DNA from: Sipunculus nudus
Taxonomy: Eukaryota; Annelida; Sipuncula; Golfingiida; Sipunculidae
Length of the DNA: 64,000 nucleotides
NCBI GenBank assembly: GCA_026874595.1
Contig: CM049316.1
Span: 51,715,676-51,779,675 of the forward strand
Direction of reading: 5' to 3'
Shown here: in pieces, positions 46,504 to 58,533 of the stretch
Position numbering within the stretch: the first letter of the stretch is position 1
Layout: every line of letters begins with the position of its first letter
Notes under the pieces: generated by a model
Told to the model about the DNA's origin: nothing
The model's input: only the letters and a program-made list of their open reading frames with translations
Database searches by the model: none
Program-made: the position numbers and the translations under genes

Positions 46504-47086
46504 ATCATCTGCCAGAAGAGTGTAAACATTTTAATTTTCTTTTTTTTTTTAATATTAGCGCGAAACCGTATAGAATTAAATGTTTAATTAAATTACACTT
46601 GCAAATGAAAATGTCCTCTATAGATTGCACAAGACGTCTACATAGTAGTATCTCTAGAAGCGTTAAAATGGAATTAATGAAACGCTTATAAGTAAACGGT
46701 TGTTGTTTAGTTAAATACTTCAGAAATCAGATTGATTACACTAGCATGAAAGGATCAGAAATACCTATTCATATAATTTCAAAGAAATAAAATTTAAATT
46801 TATGATGATTATAAATTTGTTACTAAACATTTAAAGTTAATCCCTTCCTGTTCTTTCGTAGTTTTATGTACCTTTATGGGAATAGAACAAGTTGATTTCG
46901 TCTGTAGACTGGTACTTAGAACACCCGCCATTTTCACCGGTTGAATTAATGTTGAGCAATCCGGTCCGCTCTGTCTGCTACCCGTTCAAGACAGGAGCTG
47001 CAGCAGGACGCGTGGTTGCGGACTCTCCAGGATTTCCGGTCCGGTCCGATCCGATCTCGTCTCGTCCGCTCTGTGTGCGGCCTACT
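45796..47086. mobile_element. 1.29-kb non-autonomous TIR element, Harbinger-type
   Basis: Terminal inverted repeats of about 45 bp: AGTAGGCCGCACACAAAGCG... against ...CTCTGTGTGCGGCCTACT, followed inward by GGACGAGACGAG words on both sides. Flanked by TAA (45793-45795) and TAA (47087-47089), matching the TWA duplication of PIF/Harbinger. Further subterminal inverted words (GGTCCG...CGGACC) occur to about 46020 and from 46955. No transposase. A (TA)n run lies inside. Its TIR differs from the 22488 element, so it needs a different helper. Confidence 0.8.
46446..46498. repeat. (TA)n microsatellite
   Basis: About 53 bases of TA within the TIR element. Confidence 0.95.
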
Positions 47087-47097
47087 TAAGTTTACTT

Positions 47098-48031
47098 AAT
47101 TTTTAGCTAAGCTGACTGAAAGTCATCTGAGCTATAGCGATCACTCTCTATCCGCCGTCCGTAAAGTCTCTTCTTCCGTTTGTCATCTAACAGGGCACAA
47201 ATCGTAAGCGTTGGACCTAGAAATTTTTAACTGAAACCCATGAAGGTATGAAAATACCCCCACGAATAATTCATAATTGATACTAAAGCTCCAGTATCTC
47301 AAAAACTAATGTATTGATTGCCGTGATTATTTCCATGCATATTGATAAAACAGTGTTTCATCAAATCCTTAGGACTGTTGTTGCCACCTGTATTTTTTCT
47401 AATTAATAATTTTTACGCATTTTTTTCTCTATTTTTGAATCTTCAAAAGTAGTGGTCCGGACGAATAATGGTGTTCATTTGGCCTAGAATCTTCTAATGT
47501 GGCAATCAGGGAGGTCCTGGATAAATATCCTTGGAAACCAGAAATTAGTTCACCGCGGTCTATATTCTGCGAGCTGTAGGAAAATATTAAATTGAGCACC
47601 CTGAAACTCAGATTGGCTCAAATTGTATTCCTTAGGCCTAGAATCTTCTTACGCAATATCCAGAAATTTCTGGGCAAAGTATCTCTGAAACCTTAAACTA
47701 GGTCATGATAATCTGTATTCTGTAAGCTGTGAGAAACAATATGATTTGAGTACCCTATAAGTCAGATGGACACAAATCATAGCACTTTGACGAAGAAACT
47801 TCTAAATTAGCAACAGGGGAGTTCCCAGTAAAATCTTATTGCTGTTACCTATTTTCTAAGGACTGGGGGCAAAATAATCACGATTTTGAGCAGTCTGGAA
47901 GTCGTTATAGTCATTGTTCAAGGATTCCGAACAAATACCTTATACCAGATCATAACATCAATAATTAATGCATGCATCACCTGTATACATGTCAAATTCA
48001 GCTTAGCATCATGATCCATGGGTCACTTGTT
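47098..48031 (+). mobile_element. short family A element, ~0.93 kb
   Basis: 5' TTTTAGCTAAGCTGACTGAA with hairpin partner GTCATCTGAGCT, 3' 'cagcttagcatcatgatcca' ending CACTTGTT. Interior contains degenerate ~335-bp monomers. Lies 11 bp from the TIR element. Confidence 0.75.
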
Positions 48032-48482
48032 AGTTCTTGATACAGGATGTAGAACCACTTTTTTGTCAAAATAATGAAATTAACAAATTGACAGGCAGAA
48101 AAACACAAGGGAATGGGGTCAGAAATAGTTAGTACATCTACTTACACAAAAATTGATCCAAACCCTATGGCTTGTACTGACACTTTGATGTCTCCCAAAT
48201 ACAAGATCGACATTCAGGTGGAAGGTTGCCCCTTATGCTTACAGGTACTGACGTGTTCTTTGGTATCCAAAATGCGTGCCACTGTCGCCTATTTTTAAAG
48301 AGTTAATGCAGTAAAAACATTAGGACCCATAAGTGTTAACAGGTCACAGATTGGTTAATGACATTGATTGTCCAATCTGTAAGTCACAAAATAAGTTTTC
48401 CTTGAATGATCATGTGCATGTTAATGATTGATAGATTTATCAGTTTTTGAAGACTGGTAATGACACCCTTAATTTTCTATGT
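48032..48482. other. AT-rich, no gene seen
   Basis: Nothing recognised. Confidence 0.4.
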
Positions 48483-51096
48483 AGTCCGGCAGCCAAAGGT
48501 CATTATTTTTTGCTACCCTTGTTTTATGGTCTTTATGTTTTTTCTTTGTGGATTTTGTTTGCCCACATATCAGGTGTGAAAAATATGTTGGTTGGCCCTC
48601 TGTCAGCCATGGGCAAATTTTGCTAATTAGCATAAAACAAAATGGCCGCCAAAATAACGCGAAAATAGCAAAAATGCCATAATTACCTTTACATTTGACA
48701 TAGAGGGTCATCCAATACATGAATTCTGGGGTATAATGACCAAGAGAATTAATTTTTGGTATTGTTTTAGTCATAATTACCACCATTTTTTATGTAGCTG
48801 TTCTCCCATTCGAAAAAAAAACTGTAAATATAATGATCACATGATTTGGTTAGTACGTATGTTCCAAAGCATACTGCAGATCGAGGGTAAAAAATTAAAC
48901 TAATTAAATACTCATTTAAATACTAAATAGATGAAGTTGAGATGATCAAACGTTCTGGAAAACAGCTGTTATACATTATAAAAACAATTTGCTTTTTGGT
49001 TATCTTTATATGACCTTCAGAATGAAAGAATAAGAGCGAAACTGCCTTTATCCACACAGTTTTTATTTATCCCCCTTGTGTCACGACGAGGCCCGATATT
49101 TACAACTTACTCGAGATTTTAGTTAGTTGTAGGGGGATAATGTGAGCATAATTTGGGTCCATTAAATTAAAATAGCACCTTTACGGAAATTCATCTTTAT
49201 TCGTGGCAAATGTAACAGTTGTATGTGTTTGTATATAATATTAAAAGAACATGCATAACAAAAGAGTTTTTGTATAGTGTATTGTGAAGATTGTACATAC
49301 AAACAGACAAAGCTGTTACATGCATGGAAAGCTAACTGGTCTCTCAAAAATATTTATATATGATTATGGGTTGAAAGGCATTACAGACAGTTGAGTCATA
49401 CTTGAAGCCCCCCATCCCCCTTCTCCATGACTTTCATGCAGTCTTTACATATTTTGTCAAAGGTTATCTAAGTAACTGTGGACTTCCATATGTGGCCGGT
49501 AATATTCACAGACTTAAGATGTATATTTTTATGTTTTACTTCCCTGGTTTGATATTTGTATGCTCTTTATATATCAGCATCTTCATCATTTTTAGTTACC
49601 GATGTATGGCCTTCAAAATGAAACAATAAAAGCGAAACTGCCGTTATCCACGTATTTTTTTTTAAATTTCCCGACTCCTGTCACGACGAGGCCCGATATT
49701 TACAACTTGGACGATAATTTATTTTGTTTGAGGGATTTAAATGAACATAATTTGAGTCCAATTAAATCAAAATGGCACCTTAACGGAAATTCATCTTTGT
49801 TTGATGGCAAATGCAACAATCGTATGTGTTTGCATATACTATGTCAAGTCGTATCACATACATTGCAACATTCTCAGATATACTGCTGCAAGCTTCCATC
49901 AGCATCATGTAGCTATCAGCATCATATTTAAATGGATTATTAGTCTGCTATGGGATCGCCAACTATGTCGCTTGCCTGTGCAAGCTGAATTCATTTCTCC
50001 ACTTTCTGTAGCTATACCAGAAAAGACTATTACTTTAGATTTTATATTAAAATTTACATCTTTTTAGAGGAAGGTGACCCAAATGAGCTTAAATTTAATT
50101 GGATATTAATGGTATTATGGAAACATACAAATTTAGTCAATAGCAACATATTACAACTAATGTGAATAAACACATGCTTCTGACGTCCTTTCTGTTTCGC
50201 TGTCTGTAATGCTTTTGAACCCATAATCATATATAAATTTTTTAGAGAGACCAGTTAGTTTTCCATGCATGTGACAGCTTTGTCCATTTGTAAGTACACC
50301 CTTCATAATACACTCTACAAAAACTTACATAATTTTTTATCATACATGTACCATTAATATAATATTACAACTGTTACATTTTCCATGAATAAATAGATGA
50401 ATTTTCGTAAAGGTGCCATTTTTATTTAAATAAACCCAAATTATGCTCACATAATCCCCCTACAACTAAGTGAAATTTCGTATAAGTTGTAAATATCGGG
50501 CCTCATCGTGATACAAGGGGCATAAATAAAAACTGTGTGGATAAAGGCAGTTTCGCTCTTATTCTTTCATTATGGTCATACATGGGTAACCAAAAAGCAT
50601 ATTATTTTTATAATGTATAACAGCCGTTTTCCAGATCGTTTGATCATCTCATCTTCATCTAACCTTGAATGTTTAATTGGTTTAATTTATTACCCTCTAT
50701 CTCCAGAATGCTTTGGAACATACGTACTAACCAAATCATGTGTTCAGTGTATATATTTACAGGATTTTTTTTTCAAATGGGAGAACAGCTACATTGAAAA
50801 TGGTGGTCGTTATGACTAAAACAATACCAAAAATTAATTTTCTGGGTCATAATACCCCAGAATTTATGTATTGGATGACCCTCTTTGTCAAATGTAAAGG
50901 TAATTAAGGTATTTTTGCTATTTTCGCATTATTTTTGCAGCTATTTTGTTTAATACTAATTAGTAAATCTTGCCTAAGACTGACAGAGGGCCAACCAACA
51001 TATTTTTCACACCTGATATGTGGGTAAACAAACTCCACAAAGAAAAAAAAATTTAAGACCATAAAGCAAGGTTGAGTCCAGTGGCGACCGGACTAA
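48483..51096. mobile_element. 2.6-kb foldback element with ~0.9-kb arms
   Basis: The left arm (48483-49390) is inverted in the right arm (50190-51096). Shared words include 'ggtgtgaaaaatatgttggt', 'gataaaggcagtttcgctct' and 'cccgatatttacaactt'. Outer ends are TAGTCCGG...CCGGACTA, compatible with a TA target duplication. A third, direct copy of part of the left arm lies in the middle (49600-49830, 'tcacgacgaggcccgatatt'). No transposase was recognised. It may be a foldback or mariner-related non-autonomous element. Confidence 0.65.
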
Positions 51097-51282
51097 TTTT
51101 ACGCTGTATTTTTTCAGACTCCCCAATCACAGCAATTGTGTCACCTTGTCAGCTTTAGTTAAAAGAAACAGCCATATGTTCTAAAGATTATATGGCCAAA
51201 GCAGTAGCACTTTACCAAGTTCAATTTTCAAATGATATTATAACCTCTTTTTCATGGTACAAGGCTACTGCAGTTGAGCATC

Positions 51283-51470
51283 CTGACCCATGGATCCTCT
51301 TTTTTTCTGCGTAGAACACACAAAAGTTTGACTACGATCATGATGGTAGTGTAAATGTGGTCTATGACCACTTACAGATTCAGAACTGTGACTGACACAC
51401 TTTTAGCTCAGCTCTCTAAGTCAGCTTAGCTACAGTGATGGTCCTTTGTCTGTTGATCTGGATTTGTTAA
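51283..51470 (+). repeat. family A 3' end followed by a 5' end
   Basis: 'cagttgagcatcctgaccca' (51265-51290) resembles a family A 3' terminus. 'ttttagctcagctctctaag' (51402) with 'gtcagcttagctac' resembles a 5' terminus. Both are degraded. Confidence 0.45.
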
Positions 51471-51570
51471 CAGGTAAAAAAAATCATTTATTGAAACTGC
51501 AAAACCTGTTGGCACTCTTTAGGACTCTAGGTTATAACAACTTTCTTTACATGCAAGTTCCCTTATACAG

Positions 51571-51798
51571 TGTTACGGAACCTAATAACAACAGATCACG
51601 TAATCGTGAGAAGCAGAAATCTTGTTACGGAGATAAAAAAAAAAAACAGATTCCGTAACACTAGGCAGAGTGAAATGTTTAGGGGAACGAAACGCAACAA
51701 CTTGTCTTTTGTCAACTGTTCAAGTTGATCAGGGTCGGGATCTTCAACAAATGAGTCAGGTTTGAAATCTGCCATGTTAAGATTTTAAAACAATAACA
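51571..51798 (-). mobile_element. internally deleted GMR1-like remnant: LTR end joined to gag start
   Basis: 51571-51688 matches the plus-side end of the LTR at 53328 (TGTTACGGAACCTAAT, 'gtaacactaggcag', 'aggggaa'). It then jumps without a gap into the first ~26 codons of gag (minus strand, ATG at 51773-51775, reading MADFKPDSFVEDPDPD). Short identity ('gaaacgcaac') at the junction suggests deletion between small repeats. Gag's remainder, pol and most of the LTR are gone. Confidence 0.75.
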
Positions 51799-53219
51799 AA
51801 CAAGTGACCCATGGGTCATGACGCTTAGCCGACTGACATGTTGACAATGTGTCCTTGCATAGGGAACTCATTAAGATAATCAAGGTGGCATCATCAATCA
51901 TGCAAGTTAGCTTAAGTTCATTAAGACTCATAAGCAAACCATATTTTAGGACAACCTATTCACCCATTCCTCAGGAATCTCGCAATTTGTGTGTAATTTG
52001 CATTATTTCTGGGAGTGCTCAATCATGCCGCATAAGTTGGAAAATATGAGTTATATATAGACACCTATAATTTCAAGTTTGCAAGAAGACTTATTAGCGA
52101 CCTCCCTGCCTGTCAAAATGGATTTTAGGTCCAATGATTATGATTTCTGCGCTGCTTTTGTGTTAAACTTTTAATGGTTTGAGGGCACTTTTGAGCGCCA
52201 TAGTTCAAATGGTATGGGTAAAAGAGACCTAATTTCAAGTTTCCTTAGAGACTTTTCATGGACCTTCCAGGATGTCAAGTTAAAAGATTCTAGGTCCAGT
52301 CAATATGATATGTGCCCTGTTAACAGATGACCGCACCTTTAAAGGTCTCAAAAACAGAGACAAAAATGGTTAAAAAAAATCGAAAAATACAGGTGGCGCC
52401 ACCAGTCTGCAGAAACTGATGAAACGCTCCATGATCAATAACCATGCAAAGAATATCATGGTTGTCAATGCATTAGTTGTTCAGATCCTTGAGCTTTTGT
52501 ATCAATTTTCCATTACTCTGGGGGGTACTTCGAAGCCCCATAGCTAAGAGGTTTTGGGCACCACCAGTCTGTAGAAACTGATGAAACACTCATTGATCAA
52601 TATTCATGCAAAGAATCATGGTGATCAATGCATTAGTTGTTCAGATACTTGAGCTTTTGCATCATTTTTCCATTACTCTGGGGGGTATTTCGAAGACCCA
52701 AAGCTCAGAGGTTTTGGATAACAAAGACCTAATTTTAGGTTTCCTAAGACACTATTCATAGGCCTCCCAGCAGGTCAAGAAAGAAGATTCTAGGTCTAGT
52801 CTTAACGATTTGTGCCCTGTTAACAGATGACTGCATCTTTAAAGGTCTAAATAAATTGAGAAAAAAATCGAAAAAATACAGGTGGCGCCACCAGTCTGTA
52901 GAAACTGATGAAACACTCCTTGACCAATATCCACGCAGAGAATCATGGTGGTCAATGCATTAGTTGTACAGATACTTGAGCTGTTGTATGAAATTTTCCA
53001 TTATTCTTGGGGGCACTCCGGAGCCCCATAGCTGGAAGAATATTGGTAACAGAGACCTAATTTCAGGTATCCAAGGAGATTTTCATGGAACTCTCTGGAT
53101 GTCAAGTTAGAAGATTCTAGGTCCAGCGGTTACGATTTGTGTCCTGTTAACGGACAGACGGCCGCGCTGACAAAGAGTGATTGCTTAAGCTCAGATGACT
53201 TACGGTCAGCTGAGCTAAA
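51799..53219 (-). mobile_element. family A element in the GMR1 5' leader
   Basis: Left 'aacaagtgacccatgggtca', right 'acggtcagctgagctaaaa'. Three ~335-bp monomers. It begins ~24 bp from the gag start codon, the same joint as at 58534. Confidence 0.7.
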
Positions 53220-53327
53220 AACTACTTAGATAAATCTTGTAAACAATGTATTGTAAACAATTTGTCTAGATCAAGCCCTAATAAATTTTCAAAACTAGTA
53301 GGCCTTCCGGACAGGTCCACGATTTTA

Positions 53328-54071
53328 TGTTATGGAACCTTATAACAACAGATCACATAATCGTGACCAGCACAAATCTTGTTACGCAGATAAAACAAAA
53401 TCAGATTCTGTAACACTAGGCAGCGTGAAATGTCTAGGGGAATGAATAAAGAAGTCAGTGGTTAATTGTTAACAAATAATTATAATTTGTTCTTAGAACA
53501 ACCCTAACATTAAAATACACTAAGTCAATACAATTACACAGTATAACAATAAAATGCACAGTACCAGAGTGTCCGGATCCTAGGCTTTGATTTCTGGATA
53601 CCACCACTGTTACAGCTCAACAAGAGTCTTTTAACACCAATAATCCACGAAAATAGTAATAATCAAAAGCCAAACAGGAGACAGTCCGTATTAAATCTGT
53701 ATAAAGTCCGTTAAATATCTGACACCACTGCAATTACCGGTAAGGTCCCAAAACTGAAGAGAAAGTAACACTCTCAGTGCTCGCTGGTATTTTTTCTTTC
53801 TCCCGGCTCTAAACAGAGCCTTTAATTTATAGCTTCTCACCCGAAAATTCTAGATATGGAAAATTCTAAAGAACAACACACACGCACATGAACGGACCCG
53901 AAACATTTAGAAAAAAAGACCGCTGTGTCTCTACGCCCCAGATCCCATACGCGAGCCAGCGCCCAACAAGCAAGGTTCCCACAACAACGAAACATGCCTG
54001 CACTACACGAATCAGAATGTCAACAGACACATGCAACACTCCTGAGCACAACAAAACAGACACCTGTAACA
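53328..54071 (-). repeat. LTR of the GMR1-like element (744 bp)
   Basis: TGTTATGGAACC...CACCTGTAACA. On the right it is abutted by a minus-strand polypurine tract AGGAGAGGCAG, so it is the 3' LTR of the pol-bearing element. On the left a ~108-bp leader-like stretch and a family A element lead to a second gag start, so it may also be the 5' LTR of the deleted copy. Confidence 0.8.
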
Positions 54072-54229
54072 CTGCCTCTCCTATAAGATAAAAACGTTTT
54101 CTCTAAAAACTTTCTTTTTGCGATCACAATTACTAAATTTTTGCAACATTTCAAAACCATCTTATTTAAAACATTACATAAACATCTCGTTTACAACATT
54201 TCATAAACATCTCGATCAGCAATCAGCAG

Positions 54230-54740
54230 GTACATTGTCTTTCCCTTGAATGTGTTTGATTTTAAGATTAAAATCCTGTAAAAACAAACTCCATCTCAAC
54301 AATCTTTAATTTTTACACTTTAACTTGTTCATGAACATGAGGGGATTGTGATCAGTGAAGACAATGATAGGCTTGACTGATGAAGTAACATAAACTTAAA
54401 AATGTTGCAATTCCAAAATTAAAGCCAAACATTCTTTTTCAATAGTGGAGTAGTTTATCTGGTTTGCATTAAACTTTCTTGAAAAAAATATCAAATTGGA
54501 TGATCTATGCCATGATTGCCTTCTTGTAACAACACAGCACCAGTAGCAATACGGATCACTTGCATCTACAGCTAACTTGAAGGGTAAAGTCTGGAGCTGC
54601 TAAAACTGTTGAACTTTGCAGAATTGCTTTCGAATTCTGAAATGCATTTTCACACTGAACATTGCATACAAACTTTTGTTTCTTCTTTAACAAATTAGTA
54701 AAAGGTTCAGCTACAGCAGAAAAATTTCGCCAAATTTTCT
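54230..54740 (-). pseudogene. RNase H domain of GMR1-like pol
   Basis: AAPDFTLxFKLAVDASD (first catalytic Asp), then NYSTIEKECLALILELQHF (Glu), VFTDHNPL (Asp) and RWSLFLQDFNLKIKHIQGK near the end. Stops follow QHF and KN (TAA) and the frame shifts before VDASD. Degrades the RNA strand during reverse transcription in intact elements. Confidence 0.78.
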
Positions 54741-54881
54741 GTAGTATCAAACCATACCAAGAAAACGCATTATTTGCTTTTTTTCTGGTCTAGGAAATAC
54801 AGAAATAACACTTATATTAGCATCGCCAGGTTTCAGTTGACTCTGACCCTCAGCATGACCCAAAAATGTTACCTGTGCATG

Positions 54882-55640
54882 TCACAACTCAGATTTGACT
54901 ACGTTGACGGTCAGACGTGCTTCGCCGAGTCTTTCGAAGAGGTCGCGAAGAATCTCCATATGTTTCTCCCAGGTGTCCCTGTACACGACAAGGTCACCAA
55001 TATGTGCGTCGCAGCCATGAATGTCCTTGACAACCATATGGATGAGGCGCTGGAACGTCGCTGGCGAGTTCATGCCAAACGGCATAGCTTTATACTGGTA
55101 CAGTCCTTGCGGCGTCACAAATGCTGACACTTCTTTCGCTCGTTCTGTCAGCGGAACTTGCCAGAATCCCTTTAGCAAGTCAAACTTGGAGACATATCTG
55201 GAGCTACCAACTCTATCAATACAATCATCGATCTGCGGAATCGGTAACGTATTAGTCTTGGTGACAGAGTTCACTTTTCGACAATCTGTGCACATACGGT
55301 AACTTCCATCAGGTTTGGGCACAAGAATATATGGAGAACTCCAGTTAATGTTACTAGGTTCAATAAAATCATTGTCCAGCAAATATTGAACCTCATCTTG
55401 TAGATACTTTTGCTTTTCTGGATTCAGTCTATAAGGATGCTGCTTGACTGCGCTTGCCTCGCCATTATCGACATTATGGCACAATATGTTAGTTCGCGTT
55501 GGCATGTCACTAAACAAATGTTCATAAATCTGCAGCAGGTTCTTGGGGTTTTGTTGTTGCAGAACGGTAAGGTGTGACAGTTTGGCATCCAGGTTGTTAA
55601 GCACGTCTGAGTTTTTCAGTGGTACTGTTCCACACTGAAT
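54882..55640 (-). pseudogene. reverse transcriptase domain of GMR1-like pol
   Basis: Open for 240 codons. RT blocks in order: KQHPYRLNPEKQKYLQDEV, FIEPSNINWSSPYILVPKPD, YRMCTDCRKVN, SKFDLLKGFWQVPL (first Asp of the triad), AFVTPQGLYQYKAMPFGM. Then AHIGDLVVY stands where the catalytic Y-x-D-D box belongs. The first Asp of that box is Gly, so the enzyme would be dead even though the frame is open. Thumb and connection follow with a frame change at about 54880. It lies downstream of integrase. Confidence 0.85.
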
Positions 55641-55746
55641 GTCTACATCACACTTACAATCAGTATCTACTTTAACTGGGTCAGGGTAAGTTGTTACACA
55701 ATTAACTTAAGTAACATGATGTACAACATCTGGTGTGCTATTTCTG

Positions 55747-56830
55747 TCATATTATGGATTGAACTTTGCACATTTGTATTTTCTTCCGCCCATCTGGTGT
55801 TAACAGTATGTAATTTAAATCACTGACTTTCTTTTCAACAATGTAAGGACCAAAATACCTAGCTTGCAGAGGTCTGGCAGGAATGGGCAGTAAGGCAAGG
55901 ACTTTTTCACCAGGCTCAAACGTCCTTCTTACAGTGTGCTTGTCATACTTTGTTTTCAATGTATTTTGTGCAGATTTTAGATTAGACTTTGCAATCTCAC
56001 AAGCATTGTGTAGTTTAGTGTAAAAGTCTGAGATATACTGCAATAAACTAAGAGAATCAGGATTTCCACACAAGAGTTTCTCTTCAAGCAGTTTTAATGG
56101 ACCTCGAACTGAGTCTCCGAAAACTAGTTCAAAGGGACTGAAACCAAAGGACTCTTGAAATGATTCTCTGACAGCAAACAGCAGTAGGCGGATTCCTTCA
56201 TCCCAGTATTTCTGTGTCATAACAATAGGTCCTAATCATGTTTTTTAGTGTCTAGTGAAAACGCTCGAGGGCGCCCTAACTTTCAGGATGGTATGGCGAA
56301 GAGCAGTACTATTTTATACCTAGCTCAAGCATAACTTGCTGGAATAAGCCAGACATAAAATTAGACCCTTGGTCAGACTGGCCGGATTTTGGTAATCCAA
56401 ACAGTGTAAAAAACTTGGTCAGAGCCTTTACAACATGGAACCTATTATATGCGCACATAATTGTCAGCAAGTATTCATGCCCAGATTTTGTTTTTGGCAG
56501 TTGTCCAACACAGTCAACATTAATCCTACCGAATGGTTCCTCGAAAGCAAGAATAGGCCTAAGTGGGGCCTTAGGAGGATTCTGATTGGGCTTGCCTACC
56601 ATCTGGCATTTATGGCATGATTTACAATATTGTACAACATCTGTCCTGAGGTTAGGCCAATAGAAGTATGTACTAACTTTCTGATAAGTTTTATTTATAC
56701 CTAAATGGCCAGAAAAAGGAGCCTCATGTGCCATGCTTAGAATTTCATTGCGAACGCTTTTGGGCATTACTGTTTGATGTTTGATGGCCCACTCATCATC
56801 AGCACATACATCAGATGGTCGTCATTTACG
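55747..56830 (-). pseudogene. integrase of GMR1-like pol
   Basis: Zinc-binding module: MAHEAPFSGHLG then YCKSCHKCQ (HHCC). Core: RINVDCVGQLPKTKSG (Asp), GQSDQGSNF (Asp), and GALERFH (Glu, near 56255). C-terminus: FEPGEKVLALLP, QARYFGPYIVE, a GPY/F module. It lies between protease and RT. Three stops in the Glu region replace expected glutamines (all TAG), and a TGA precedes the module. Segments at 56767-56309 and 56220-55747 are each open. Confidence 0.82.
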
Positions 56831-57069
56831 CATAAGCACTCCATTTTTAACATAGAAACATACTGGGTTCTGTGACAGTTCATCTTTAGAAACTGCCCTG
56901 GGAAACAAACATGAAATATCAGGGTCCTTATGCTGTTCCGCGATAAGTTCTGGCCTTGAGAATGCTGCATCCTGTACGGGCGAGTCATTAGACGAGTCAC
57001 TAGTGACTCCTAGAGTGTCATTATCTGGACCATTATCCTCATGTGTGTTTTTCTTGACCATAGATCTAG

Positions 57070-57420
57070 TTACAGCACATGAAAGATACAAACCAGGAAT
57101 TTCCTGACTTTCAGGATCAATGTCCTGATCAAGTACGGCTTTTCTGTCACTATTGGTACAGGCTGTACTTTGTCACCTGCAACATCATTGCCTAGTAGCA
57201 ACTGAATTCCCTTAAAAGGTAAAGTAGTTCTTATGCCCACAGTTATATTCCCAGAAATCAAATCTGACTTTAAATGAATACTGTGAAGCGGAACTGAAGT
57301 GTGCTTGTCTGAAAACACACCATTAACAAGTGCATGTGCACCAGTAAAAGACCTATTAGAAAATGGCAAAGTGTTTGCTGACATGGAAGTCTGGCCTGAA
57401 CCAGTGCCCTCAAAATTCTA
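57070..57420 (-). pseudogene. aspartic protease of GMR1-like pol
   Basis: TGSGQTS follows a damaged catalytic Asp codon (one base missing near 57407). Then ANTLPFSNRSF, HSIHLKSDLISGNITVGI and IQLLLGNDVAGDKV, the conserved C-terminal LLGND block. The frame shifts again near 57120. Confidence 0.72.
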
Positions 57421-57489
57421 ATAGGGGTAGAGTCTGAAAAATCACTTGAAAGTGATACAAAACCATCATGTATGAATGGCTCAAATAAA

Positions 57490-58512
57490 TCTATGCTAAA
57501 CTATCAGAACTACTACTACTAGGTGACTGCGCTTTAAACTCCTTTTGACCATACTGCTTTACATTTTTGTTTGTGAATGACTGATTTGATTTCCTAATAA
57601 AGGACATTTTGTGTGTTAATGAATAATCATCAGCTAATTGAGCAGCAATGTCAAGTGTTTCAGGACTTTTCTCATCAAGATAAGTTTTAACATCTGCGTT
57701 AATGCAGCGCTTGAATTCTTCAAACAAAATCAACTGGCGCAAATTGTCATAATCTTTCATTACATTTTTTGGACTACACCAGCGATCAAACAACTGCTCT
57801 TTTGTCCTGGCAAATTCGATGTAGGTCTGTTCTTTCCGCTTTTCCCAATTTCTGAATTTTTGCGGTAAAACTCCGGAACTAACTCATAACCTTTTTGGAT
57901 TAACCGTTTAACAGGTCATAGTCAGCAGCAGCTTCTACTGAAAGCTCTGTATAAATTTCTCTGGCCTTGCCAGTCAACACACTTTGTAACAGTATAGTCC
58001 AATTTTCCTTAGGCCATTTTCAATTTTTAGCTACTTTCTCAAAGTGTAAGAAATATCTATCAAACACTTTTTCTTGAAAAGGTGGGACAAGTCTAATGTG
58101 CCTAGTAACATCAAAACTGTGAGTTGGGGCAGCACTTAGACTATGTTCTAGTTTAAGTCTCTCTATCTCCAGTCGTATTAACTCAATTTCTTTTTTCTTT
58201 TTTCTAGTCTTTCTCTTTCTATTTCTTTTTCTTTCTCTTTTAATGCTAGCTCATGTTGTATTTCTAACTTTTTTAATTCTAACTACGAAGAAAGGCTGTC
58301 ATTTTTTTATGTTTCGAATTCACTCTCTTAAATTAAACCTTTGCTAACTAGATCTTGCATGATTTAAGAAATTATATCAGGTACTTTTTCAAAGCTTTTT
58401 TCATACCTAGTCCTAAGTGTTGTCCCAAACGCAACAGCTGATCTTTTGTCAACTGTTCAAGTGGATCAGGGTCAGGATCTTCAACAAATGCCTCAGGTTT
58501 AAAATATGCCAT
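57490..58512 (-). pseudogene. gag of GMR1-like element
   Basis: ATG at 58512: MAYFKPEAFVEDPDPDPLEQ and a K/E-rich coiled region (about 58150-58330). Then the capsid part with SFDVTRHIRLVPPFQEK and the late CA block LDEKSPETLDIAAQLADDYS (57700), similar to SCAN-like gag capsids. Several frame breaks and stops. No zinc knuckle is readable between the capsid and the protease. Confidence 0.72.
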
Positions 58513-58533
58513 GTTAAGATGTTAAAACAATAA

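Larger units (their letters stand above)
53328..58512 (-). mobile_element. GMR1-like Ty3/Gypsy retrotransposon, decayed
   Basis: Minus-strand order is gag, protease, integrase, reverse transcriptase, RNase H, LTR. Integrase before RT is the Ty1/Copia order, yet the domains are of Ty3/Gypsy type. That combination defines the GMR1-like group. Each domain carries frameshifts or stops. No 5' LTR is seen: a family A element abuts the gag start and unrelated sequence follows. Confidence 0.82.

Noticed and set aside
54774-55302. Plus-strand frames of 93-117 codons in the RT region
   Set aside because: Antisense shadows of the reverse transcriptase frame.
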